From: Ligustrum vulgare
Lineage: Eukaryota; Streptophyta; Magnoliopsida; Lamiales; Oleaceae
Direction of reading: 5' to 3'
Length of the DNA stretch: 64,000 nt
Assembly: GCA_963555705.1 (NCBI GenBank)
Contig: OY743168.1
Location: 95,830,925 to 95,894,924 of the forward strand
Shown here: piece by piece, positions 11,528 through 21,487 of the stretch
How positions within the stretch are numbered: the first letter of the stretch is position 1
Layout: each line of letters starts with the position of its first letter
Position numbers and translations under genes: made by a program
The notes under the pieces: model-generated
What the model was told of the DNA's origin: nothing
What the model saw: only the letters and a program-made list of their open reading frames with translations
The model's database searches: none

Positions 11528-13829
11528 ATGGGTTTGAAATTATCAAAGAAGGGGCCTCAAAGGGCTGGACATTTGAGATTAGACTTCATCCAACATCAAT
11601 TCGTCAATTATCTCTCAGCAAGTCTCTTTATACGAAACCTTGTGTCGAAGAAAAGACGGCGTATGCTGGTTGCGGGCTACGATCTTGATATGACTTATAT
11701 AACCGATCGAATATTGGCTATGTCGTTTCCTGCAGAACGCATGCGCGCCATGTATCGCAATCCTCTATGGCAGGTTAAGTCTGTACTGGAAATGAGACAT
11801 CCTGGTCATTATAAGGTGTACATCACAAATTCTGAACTACGACAACTTAGATTGTTAGTTTAGTTTTTCGTTCTGTTCTTTAAAACTGTTACAATTATAA
11901 ATTGGTTTATTTATGTTTTTGAGGTAAAATGTGTGGTCAAAAAGTGGTTTATGAAATTATGCTGTTTATAAATTGTAATGATTGCGTTAAAGTACAGGTC
12001 CTTATCTGTATTTTTCAATGTGTTTGATAGGTATATAATCTATGTATAGAAGAATCTTATGATGCAATGCATTTTCATGGTCGTTTGGAAAGATATCCGT
12101 TCGATGATAATCACGTTCCACCACTTTCAATGATCAAAGAATTTTGTGAAGATGTGTACTCATGGCTATCAAGTGATCCAAAGAACATTGCTGTTGTTCA
12201 CTGCATGGTATAGTAAAAGCTTTAGAGTTACCATTTATTACTTATTTACTTGTAATTTTCTGATACTTATATGGATTTTTGGACTTGTTGACGGGAGCCC
12301 ATGGGCGTGCCCTGTGACACTTATTATTATCCCTTGCTTTGAGGGATTTTGTCCCAGGCATGGTTGGGCACATCCCCAAAATTCGAACCAGGGGACAATA
12401 CCGTGTGTTACGAGGCACCCCCACAGTCTCCCGTCATCAGGACTCAAAATTCAATATGGGTTCTCTGTGTGGATTTTCTACTGATGTTAGGTGCAATAAA
12501 CTCAACTTCTTGTTTAAATTTTCAGGCAGGAAAAGGCCGAACCGGTTTAATGGTATCTTCCTACCTAGCTTATTTGGGCATGTCAGCAGAGGAGGCAATG
12601 CAAGTGTATGCAGAGAAAAGAACCACCAATAATGAAGGAGTGAGTCACTCTTTTATTCAAGAGAAGCGACTCTTCGATTAGTTTTATTATAGAGCAGTAA
12701 CCAAGTTTCCTTGTCTGGTTTATGCTTCACAGGTCTCAATAGCAAGCCAGCGTCGTTATGTTGGATACTGGGAGAAAGTGCTTTCTTTCCCACAGGGGGT
12801 TAATCATAGTCCTCCAGACGTAAACTTGCCTAAACCGTGTAGCAGAGAACTCCGGAGAATCCGGCTATATGATACCGTCAACATTGATCAGATTTTCTTC
12901 GTGGTCTCGGAGTTGCAAGACGTAATCCTCTGTTAATTTTCAATAACCAAAACAAAATATTATTCCCAATAATTTCTAATAAGACCACATGAAACCATTT
13001 TGCCTGCTTCATTCCACCATTCTTATACAAATCCAATCATTTCTGTTGATTTCTTTGTCGGATCACAGTCACGTTTAATTTGTTACACCTTTTTTTATAC
13101 AGATTCCAGGCCAGCGGTATCGCCCCCCAGCAGAAGTCTCGAAGAGTTGTTGCAGACACGTGGAAGAAGAATGTCAAAAATCTAATAGCCCTTGTTATTA
13201 TTACTCATATGTGGATAGAGATGAAGGAGAGGAGAAAACATCGCGTCGTTTGGTGGTTCAAATGGACACTGAAAGTTCCATAATCTACCATAAAAATTGT
13301 CTTGGCTATTCTTATGAGAAACCAGTTCAAGTAAGATTCATCGGCAACATTAGTCTCTGATTTTCTAGTTCTAAGAAAGTTCTCCTATCAGGAATTTGTT
13401 TTTTTCATTTAATATATCCCGCCAGGCTTGATTTTTAAGTGATGAATCTAACATTTGCTTCGGCAGGTAACTGGAGACGTGCGCATCATTTTCTACGAGA
13501 AAATGATTGGAGGGCGTATCTTCTATGCTTGCTTCAATACAGCTTTCATTAGAAATAGCCTGCTGCAGGTACTTGTTAGTTGTTTCCATTCCTAGTGAAA
13601 AAGGTTATGAAAGTATTTGAAGTGTGGTGACCTCAAATTTATCATAATCTAGGCTTATATTGATTTTTTTTTTAACCTTCAGTTCTCCATCAGAGATATG
13701 GACAAAGTTGGGAAAAAGGGCAGGTCAATCTGTGGCCCTTCATTCAGCTTGGAGTTGTTTTTTGGTCCAGCGAACACTAAATCCGCGCTCTCGGATACAT
13801 CAAATGACAATAATCTTAGCGACGTATAG
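11528..13829 (+). CDS. PTEN1: PTEN1-like phosphatidylinositol 3,4,5-trisphosphate 3-phosphatase
   Basis: Seven exons give an unbroken 414-aa protein: 11,528-11,815, 12,031-12,207, 12,526-12,639, 12,733-12,921, 13,103-13,330, 13,467-13,568 and 13,683-13,829. All junctions are GT-AG and phase 0. The phosphatase P-loop HCMAGKGRTG has the catalytic Cys and Arg and is split by intron 2 after HCM. N-terminal markers are KRRRMLVAGYDLDMTYI and MSFPAERMRAMYRNPLW, and a C2 domain follows (VTGDVRIIFYEKM, FNTAFI). PTEN removes the 3-phosphate of PtdIns(3,4,5)P3. The start MGLKLSKKGPQ and short length fit the pollen-type PTEN1 class (Arabidopsis PTEN1 about 412 aa) and not the longer PTEN2 proteins. The gene looks functional. 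Intron 2 carries a fold-back element, and intron 1 a repeat fragment. Confidence 0.95.
11900..11985 (-). repeat. Repeat fragment in PTEN1 intron 1
   Basis: The run ttttgaggtaaaatgtgtgg and the following bases are a reverse-complement relative of 8,310-8,395 and 45,265-45,350. A third copy of the same family therefore sits in this intron. Confidence 0.45.
12288..12438. repeat. Fold-back MITE in PTEN1 intron 2
   Basis: The left arm begins gacgggagcccatgggcgtg; the right end, reverse-complemented, reads gacgggagactgtgggggtg. The arms continue to pair imperfectly to the centre, so the whole 150-bp element can fold. GC content is far above the surrounding intron. A tRNA B-box-like string (ggttcgaa) occurs on the minus strand, so a SINE origin for the arm is possible. 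Confidence 0.6.
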
Positions 13830-14112
13830 TTCCAGATTCGTGTTTCTGAAGGCAATCCGTTTGATCAGCAGCATGCCCTGAACTTGTATCAGTCTCCCGT
13901 TGAGTTTTTCATGAACGAGAGAACATTAGGAATGGCAAAAAATTTTGTACTCAGAAATCATAGGCAAATATATATGGAAAATGCTACCTTGCCACTCTTC
14001 ATTGCCACCTTATATGACTAAAATTTTGTGGATTGTTGATTTTGAAGTTGATGTGATGAGTAAAATAATGAATTGTTGACATGTGTGTGGGTGTAATCCG
14101 ATTATCTAGCAA

Positions 14113-14195
<83 letters not shown>

Positions 14196-14830
14196 ATCAA
14201 AATTATTACTCCGATTTAAGTAGGTTAAGAACATGTTTACGGCGAACTCCAAATTATGGTTTTCAACCGTTCCAAGAATAAAATGGTTCGCTTCTTAATT
14301 CATTTGGTTGAGATATATACACGCATTTGTTTGTAATTTCATGTTTTATTACATATTGTTTCAAAGTAATTTTCTCTTTTTTTTTTTTTTTTGACTTAGG
14401 TGTCAAAGCTTCGTCCGATCAATCTTGAGAGAAGGCAGTCTTCCCCTTCGTTATCCCTCCGCGTAAATTCGAATGCGAACACCGTCTATGCATACTTAGC
14501 GATACTCTTATCACGAAGACATTCTTTAGAAATTTTTAATGTACATTTAAACGTAAATAACATATTTAATAAGTTAGATAAGCCGTCCCCGAAGATCATT
14601 GCTAGACGTACGGTACTGGGTCCACGAGCCTTAAATTGGCATTGAATTTCTAGACCAACCCTCATAGCCAACAACCCCGTAAAAATCACTCATTCAACCT
14701 AACCTCCTCCTCCATCTCTGCCTGCTAACCTCCTACCCAACGGTCTTGTGGCTACAAACACCCTTCCAAAGACAATGGCCATCAGAACATTTTTCCTAAA
14801 CTGATACTGCTACAAAAATTTTCCAGGAAA
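13830..14830. other. PTEN1-UGT intergenic region
   Basis: About 1 kb between two plus-strand genes. It contains the CT microsatellite at 14,114-14,191, a poly-T run near 14,375 and a small open stretch near 14,400-14,645 that resembles nothing known. The UGT promoter should lie in its last few hundred bases. Confidence 0.5.
14114..14191. repeat. (CT)n microsatellite
   Basis: About 39 uninterrupted CT units between PTEN1 and the UGT gene. Confidence 0.95.
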
Positions 14831-16301
14831 ATGGCCAGCACCACCAATTTAGATCAATCTGCACCTCATATAGCTCTCTTTCCGACTGCCGGAATGGGCC
14901 ATTTGATGCCATTCCTTCGCTTAGCCGCCATGCTGGCGACCCGCAACTGCACGATAACTCTCATCACCGCGCAGCCCACAGTTTCAGCTGCAGAGTCAGA
15001 CCAATTGTCTTGCTTTTTCGCTAGCCATGAAAATATCAAAGGTCTCCAATTCCAACTCCTTCCCTCCAACCCGTCCACTGACTATATCGATCCTTTCTTT
15101 GCTCAATTCATATCCATTAGCAACTCTGTTCATCTTCTCCATCCACTCCTTTCTAACATATCCCCTCCTCTTTCCGCCATTATCGTGGATTTTACTATAG
15201 CTAGCAGTGTCTGTAAAATTGCTACTGATCTTTCCATTCCCACTTATATACTCATCACTACTTCTGCCAGATTTTTCTCTCTTATGGCCTGCCATTCTCA
15301 ACTAGTCGAAAAAAATCCTAAAAATGGCGACGATGAAGGCATCGACTGCATTGAACTTCCAGCTGGTTTAGCTCCAATGCCACTGTCAAGTATTCCTCCC
15401 CCTTTCTTCAACCCAAATCACTACTTTTCAGCCGTTATAAGTTCAAATTCTACCTCTTTTTCAAAAGTGAATGGCATACTGGTGAACACCTTCGATTGGT
15501 TCGAGTCAGAAACAATTGAGGTACAGTCTACATGAACCATAATCTTTGTTAACTCTAGCGGCACAAATAAATTTATTTAGATTTTGTCTTGAACAGGTAC
15601 TGAATAGTGGAAGAGTCGTGCGCGATCTGGCACCCATTCTCCCGATCGGACCTCTCGAGTGTTTTCAGGTTGGACAGGCCGTTAATCTCCCATGGCTAGA
15701 TAACCAACCAGCAAAGTCCGTACTCTTCATTAGCTTCGGAAGTCGGACAGCTTTATCGAAAGATCAGTTAAGAGAACTGGGCACCGGACTAGAAAAAGGT
15801 GGGTTCAGATTCTTGTGGATATTGAAAGGCAGCGAAGTTGATAAACAAGACAAGGAAGAAACTGAGGATATACTAGGCGAATCATTTCTTGAAAGAACTA
15901 AGAATACGGGATTGGTTGTTAGAGGGTGGGTTAACCAGGACCAGATTTTAGCACATCCAGCAATTGGAGGATTCTTGAGCCATTGCGGGTGGAACTCAGT
16001 AATGGAAGCAGCCAGATTAGGGGTGCCAATATTAGCTTGGCCACAGCATGGGGACCAAAGGGTTAATGCACAAGTGGTTGAAAATGCCGGATTGGGATTG
16101 TGGGCTAGGGAATGGGTTTGGGAGAAAATGATGGTGAAGGGAGAAGAAATAGCAGAGGAAATCAGAAAGATTATGCGAGGCGAGAATTTGGTAAAGGCAA
16201 GTGAGGTGGGGGAAAAAGCTCGGCAGGCTCATGGAATTGGTGGGAGTTCAGAACTGGTAATTCAGGACATCATTGAAGCATTGAAGAAGAAGAAGAAATA
16301 A
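14831..16301 (+). CDS. UGT708-like family 1 glycosyltransferase (candidate C-glycosyltransferase)
   Basis: Exons 14,831-15,520 and 15,597-16,301, with a 76-bp GT-AG intron in phase 0, encode 464 aa. The N-terminal acceptor domain has the catalytic-type His in [10 protein letters not shown] (His24). The PSPG donor-binding box begins at Trp341 ([15 protein letters not shown]), includes [16 protein letters not shown] and ends in WPQHGDQ at about residue 384. Family 1 UGTs transfer sugar from UDP-sugars to small molecules in the cytosol. Overall sequence, particularly the [15 protein letters not shown] and ILVNTFD stretches and the PSPG box, resembles UGT708 enzymes, several of which C-glucosylate 2-hydroxyflavanones. 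C-glycosylation is inferred from that likeness. The C-terminus is a short lysine run. No frame damage is seen. Confidence 0.9.
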
Positions 16302-16334
16302 GCTCACTTTAGTTTTAAAATGTTGTAATAAAGC

Positions 16335-16520
16335 TGTCGAGCCACATGGTTACGGCAAAGATCGAGCTTTGAAATAACGATGCCCCCATGCCGTAAAGTC
16401 ACATGTTCGATTCCTAATTTACCTATCTATTGATTTACCTCCTCCACAACCCCAGGACCCCTGGATAGGGATTTGTGGGGGCGCTCATGATGAGCGTTAC
16501 CCAAAAAAATAAAAATAAAA
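16335..16520 (+). mobile_element. tRNA-derived SINE just downstream of the UGT gene
   Basis: A 3'-region insertion with an A-box-like catggttacggcaaag, a strong B box (gttcgattcc at about 16,408) and a body with ccccaggacccctgg and tgtgggggcgctcatgatga, ending in an A-rich tail (aaaaaaataaaaataaaa). It lies 34 bp past the UGT stop, so it may be transcribed in the 3' UTR. Confidence 0.7.
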
Positions 16521-17090
16521 TTTTATAATATCCTCCTTGATATTTTCGTTAAAATCACTCTAATTTGATCGTTTGCATTTTAACTTGGTCAAGCAGATTC
16601 AATTGTTATCCATTTTGTCATTTCGCTCGATCTACAAGTTGATCAAGTCTCATTCATATAGACAGGGATCTAGTCTATGTTAGTAATTCAATCGGTTAGT
16701 TATTAGTTATTATTGGTTGTTACACGCTCACCGAGTTAAAATTTGAAGATTTGATACTGAGATGACCAACTTAATTTGAAATAATTTATGTTTCGCTCAA
16801 GTTTATAAATATTCAAGTCATTCTTTCAACTACTATTTTTATTTATTTACTCTAATTTAAACAATTTATAAACCCTTCCCGTGAGATTTTATACGTGTGC
16901 GATGTTTATTTTGTAGACAATTGTAGTTAAGAAATTAATGAGGATAAAATGGCATAAACACTGTCAAATGCAGGAATGATATTTACAATGTTTGGGCTCT
17001 TCACAAAAAACCCTACTTTTTGGAATCAAACTAAAATTTATTTTAATTTTATAAAATTTGAAAATTACTTGTAGAAAAATTTTAAAAAAT
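16521..17090. other. AT-rich intergenic stretch
   Basis: No gene, RNA or clear mobile element is visible. Confidence 0.5.
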
Positions 17091-17094
17091 GAAA

Positions 17095-17345
17095 AATACT
17101 TATGATACTTTTCAAATAGGTTAGTATCACAGTACGATACTTATGATACTTTTCAAATTTTTTTAGTATCACAATATGATATTTTTTCTATTTTTTTACT
17201 ATTACAGTATAATACTCTTCAATTTTCTTCTAGTATCACATCTTGATACTTTATATCAGACATAAAATCAAACAATTTTCACACACCATTTTTAGTATCA
17301 CAGTGTGATACTTTACAATTTTTTATGATACTTTGTTTCAAACAT
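17095..17345. repeat. Imperfect repeats of a GTATCACAGTRTGATAC palindrome
   Basis: The phrase agtatcacagtgtgatactt and close variants recur five or six times, separated by AT-rich 20-40 base spacers. Each phrase is nearly self-complementary. Confidence 0.6.
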
Positions 17346-18389
17346 AAAATCTAACACTTTATATACACTATTCACTACATTTTCACAGCTATTGGCCCGC
17401 TACTTCATTGCAACCCATAACCACCAGCAACCTGCCCGCCACTTCACCTAACCATCACACCAACACTGCTCCGGTTTCCACCACTGCATCACCTCCATCT
17501 TAGCCCTTTGCAACCAAAGGTGTCGCCACCAATTTTCCAAAACAAAGCCTTCAATGATTTTCACTCTCTCACTCCAAGGAGCCATCAACGAACTCAAACC
17601 CCTCATTTCACTACCCAAGACCGATTGTGGAAAACTCCTCAACGACTCACTAAATCAACTCAACGGACCATTAATTTTCAGTGATAGCAAGAAATCCATG
17701 GATAATGAAACCATGATCGTGTGGAATTAACAATATAGACAAGTGCTTGAAAAGAGTGGAAAGATTATTATTCAAAATGGAACAGTAGACTGATTCTCAA
17801 ATCTGGTCGTGTGTGGGTTTCTTGGGGAAGTGGATGGTGGTGGTTCGGTAGTGCCGTTGTGGTGGTTTGGTGTAGGTGGTGGTGAGTTGGTGGTTTGTTG
17901 CGGGTGGTGGCGTGGTTGTACGGTGGTGGCAGTAGTTTTGGGCTGCAGCCACGATATGTTGTTTGGGGAAGAGGATGGTGGTTTGATGGTGCAGTGGTAA
18001 GCTTGAGGAGAAGACGACCATGTCTGTATATTTCAAAATAAAAAAAATATGTGTAGTAAACATCAATTTTGGTATTTTAAGTCAGTAATTTGTGCAATTT
18101 GCCCAGGGATTAAGGTGTCCCTTCCCGACCCAATAAATGCGAGGCCCATATAGTCATCATTTTTGGGCTTTTCTTACTTCAAGAAAAGATAAGTGAATTA
18201 CGAAAGGGAAGAGTACACAATCATTACATTTTTAAAACTAACAAAACTAAGATTTTTTTTTTTTTAAATCAGATGTTAATAGTAATAAATAAATATAAAA
18301 ATAATTATTTATTATACTGTCAATTAAATCTAATACAATATTAAATTAAAAAATTCAAACAATACCTAACCACCGTCCACACCCCTGCC
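17346..18389. other. Low-complexity intergenic stretch
   Basis: Includes a cac/acc-rich part (17,390-17,540) and a ggt/gtg-rich part (17,810-18,000). Open frames here are composition artefacts with no recognisable domain. Confidence 0.5.
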
Positions 18390-19400
18390 CTACCCAATTC
18401 ACATTTTGATAACAATTACAAATTTATTTACAAATTTGTCCCCACCTCGCCCACCTCATCCTACCCACCCACCCCAAAAGTCACAGTTAGTTATACACAA
18501 TTACAAATTTAATCGCAAATTTTACCGCAATCCCATCCCGCCCACACAAAGTCATGGTTGATCACACAAAATCATATTTCAGTCACAATTATAAATTCAA
18601 TCACAAATTTTACCCCATCCACCCTAAAAGTCACAGTTGGTCACACAAAGTCGCAATTACAAATTTAGTCACAAATTTCATTGTAACCTTAACCTACCCC
18701 ACCCCCTACCACACTAGTAAAGTCACAATTGGTCACACAGTCACAATTCTGTCGCAATTACAAATTTAGTTACAAATTTCACATCACCACATTCGCAAAG
18801 TCACAGTTGGTCGCTCTCACTGTGAAAGTCACAGTTGGTCACACAAAGTCGCATTTTAGACACAATTACAAATTTAATCGTAAAACCCACCTCGAGCCAC
18901 CCCACTCCACTCCCACAAAGTCACAGTTAGTCACAGAAATTCACAGTTCGATCACAATTACAAATTTAGTAGCAAATTTCACACCACTCCACTCCAACCC
19001 CATTCACAAAGTCACAGTTGGTAACACAAAAGTCACATTTTAGTCATAATTACAAATTTAGCGCAAATTTCACCCCACCCCACCCTACCATACATCACAC
19101 CACCAGCAAGTTACAGTTGATCACACAAAATCACAATTTGGTTACAACTACCAATTTAGTCGCAAATTTCACTCAATCCCACCCACCCCCACCACACCCA
19201 TAAAGTTACAGTTGGTCACACAAAGTCATAAGTACAAATATAGTCGTAAATCTCACTGCAACCCCCACCTCCACCCCATCCCATCCCATCCCACAAATTC
19301 ACAATCGATCACACAAAGTCGCAGTTCGATCACATAAAGTCACAGTTTGATTACACCTCACCCGTAAAGTCACAATCAACACAAAATTTGGTTACATTTA
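18390..19400. repeat. Degenerate tandem array, about 85-100 bp unit
   Basis: Around ten diverged units each contain cacagttggtcacacaaagt, then an aattacaaatttagtcgcaa-type segment, then a C-rich ccaccc block. Unit starts are visible near 18,482, 18,552, 18,630, 18,721, 18,826, 18,919, 19,010, 19,108, 19,203 and 19,296. Confidence 0.75.
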
Positions 19401-19996
19401 CACATATAGTCGAAATTAAACATTTTTAATCACATATTATTTATTGATCACAACTTACTCTTTTTTTGTCACAATTAGTCAATATTTTGATTAAAAATAA
19501 CTAATAATTGATCACGTTTGTGACAATAAAATTTTGTAATAATTATTTTTGTCATAATTAATTAATATTTTAATCACAATTACCTAATAATTGGTCACAC
19601 TCCCAATATCAATTTCTTAGCCAAAATTGCTCATAATTGGTCACAAACACTGACCATCGAATCCCACTCGCATGCAACCCCCCCGAACCTCACTCCACAC
19701 CCAACACCAATCCACGACCACCATACAGTGCCTACAACAACGCCAACACCAACATCATCGACAACCACCATCGCTGCTGCCAATGCTACTACCACACAAT
19801 CATCGCCAGCAGCACCACCACCACCACCACAGTCAGCATTACACCATCACCACCTACACCACCGCTCATTGCACACCTTCAAACCACAGACTTGCGCACC
19901 TCCACTGCAAAGCACACCGCACACAAATCACCACCATCACCTAACCGACACCACACACAATTCAAAATCAAAGAATCAAATCAGATTTACAGACCT
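19401..19996. repeat. Cytosine-rich low-complexity sequence
   Basis: The array fades into tcacaa-rich DNA, then cac/acc triplet-rich sequence (19,660-19,960). The apparent His/Thr/Pro-rich open frames here are composition artefacts. Confidence 0.6.
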
Positions 19997-20000
19997 TGTT

Positions 20001-20072
<72 letters not shown>

Positions 20073-20704
20073 GTGTGTGTGTGTGTTCAAAATGATTAAT
20101 GATAAATAAAGGAATGATTTTGAAAAGAAACGGAAATGAAAAATCAAAGGTGGCATCATTTATAACCGCGCGGCCGCACGGTACAAAAACCGTGCGACCA
20201 CACGTCATCTTTGATGTGGAATTCTTGGGTAGAACCGTGCGACCGCACCATGGTTCAACCATGCGGTCGCACGGCATAAAATTTTGACAGTTAATTATTT
20301 GAATTTGGCACCTTTTGGAGAAACATTCCACCTTTTCATGGAAATATGGCACCAATTCGTGATTGGTGTTTGGATATCTATAAATAAGTAATTCTTCTTC
20401 ATACCAAATAACTTTTTAACAATTTTGAATCAAGATTGATATCCAAATTATTCCATTTCTTCATTCCAATTTTAGTGTTCTTGTTTTTGTTTCAAGTTCT
20501 TATTTTGCTTTATTTGAACTTGAAGGAAAGACTTGATTAATCCTTCAAACCTATTTGCAATAATCCCAAAAGTAAACTTGATCCCGGTGGGCGCAAATAT
20601 AGTTTGAGGACAACGTGTTTCACGTGTTTGAGCCTTATATTTCCTTCATCAATTCTTGTTGTTTTTTCTCATTTTATTCATTCTCCTACACCATATTTCC
20701 AACA
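19997..20704 (+). repeat. Copia 5' LTR
   Basis: Starts TGTTGGATAT and ends TTTCCAACA. It has an expanded AT then GT microsatellite (20,002-20,086), a CpG-rich palindromic segment (20,166-20,275) and a TATA-like ctataaataag near 20,378. A perfect 13-bp inverted repeat (ccgtgcgaccgca, 20,235-20,247, against 20,262-20,274) lies in the CpG part. Confidence 0.95.
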
Positions 20705-20724
20705 ATCTCAAACTATATTTTGCC

Positions 20725-21487
20725 ATGGAGAATGAAACAACTCTTGCAACTATCAAATTGATGAACCAAGATCTTGTAAGGCTCAATAGATTTGATAGAA
20801 CAAACTTCACGCGTTGGCAAGACAAGTTAAAATTTCTACTCACCACATTAAGATCTTCTACATTTTGGATCCGGATTTGGAACCTTTAGCGGAACCAGCG
20901 GAGACGGACACGGAGGCAATAAGGGCCGAGAGGAAGAAAAGACAAGAGGATGAACTAATATGTCGTGGACATATTTTGAACGCTTTGTCAGACCGGTTAT
21001 ATGATCTCTACATCAACACTTCTTCGGAAAGAGATATTTGGAACGAATTGGAAAACAAATACAAGGCGGAAGAAGAAGGTACCAAGAAATTTTTAATCAC
21101 AAAATATTTTGATTTTAAATTTTTGGACAATATTCCTATTCTCCCTCAAGTACATGAATTACAAGTACTTGTCAACAAATTGAAAGCGGTCAAAATTGAA
21201 CTCCCGGAATCTTTTCAAGTGGGGGCAATTATTGCCAAACTTCCAAGTGCTTGGAAAGGATACCGGAAGAAGATTCTTCATAACTCCGAAGACTTTACTT
21301 TGGAACGATTACAAAAGAATCTACGCATTGAAGAAGAATCGAGAATTAGGGACAAGAATGAGAATTCTTATGAAGCCAAATCAAAAGCAAATGCTATTGA
21401 AAGGGCCGAACACTCCAACAAGGAAAAGTTTAATCCTCTTGGTCCCAAAAAGACAAAGGGAAGTTTAAATCAAAACCAAAGGGGCCA
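20725..21487 (+). pseudogene. Copia gag, frameshifted
   Basis: Starts at ATG 20,725 (MENETTLATIKLMNQ), only 20 bases after the 5' LTR. The frame is lost near 20,850, where FLLTTL should continue into KIFYILDPDLEPLAEP in the next frame, consistent with a 1-base deletion. The second frame then runs to about 21,480 (UBN2-type gag: DRLYDLYINTSSERDIW, AIIAKLPSAWKGYRKK). A further shift is needed to enter the pol frame. Gag would form the particle shell, but this copy cannot make it intact. Confidence 0.85.

Noticed and set aside
12288..12438. tRNA-type SINE in PTEN1 intron 2
   Set aside because: A B-box-like ggttcgaa is present, but the paired ends and folding arms over the whole length fit a fold-back MITE better, and no A-rich tail is seen.
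18390..19400. Repeat-spacer look of the tandem array as a CRISPR
   Set aside because: Units are degenerate, the spacers are repeats too, and the setting is a plant nuclear genome.
19637..20355. Open frames rich in His/Thr/Pro or with (Ile-Tyr)n
   Set aside because: They are translations of cac/acc-rich DNA and the AT microsatellite in the LTR.
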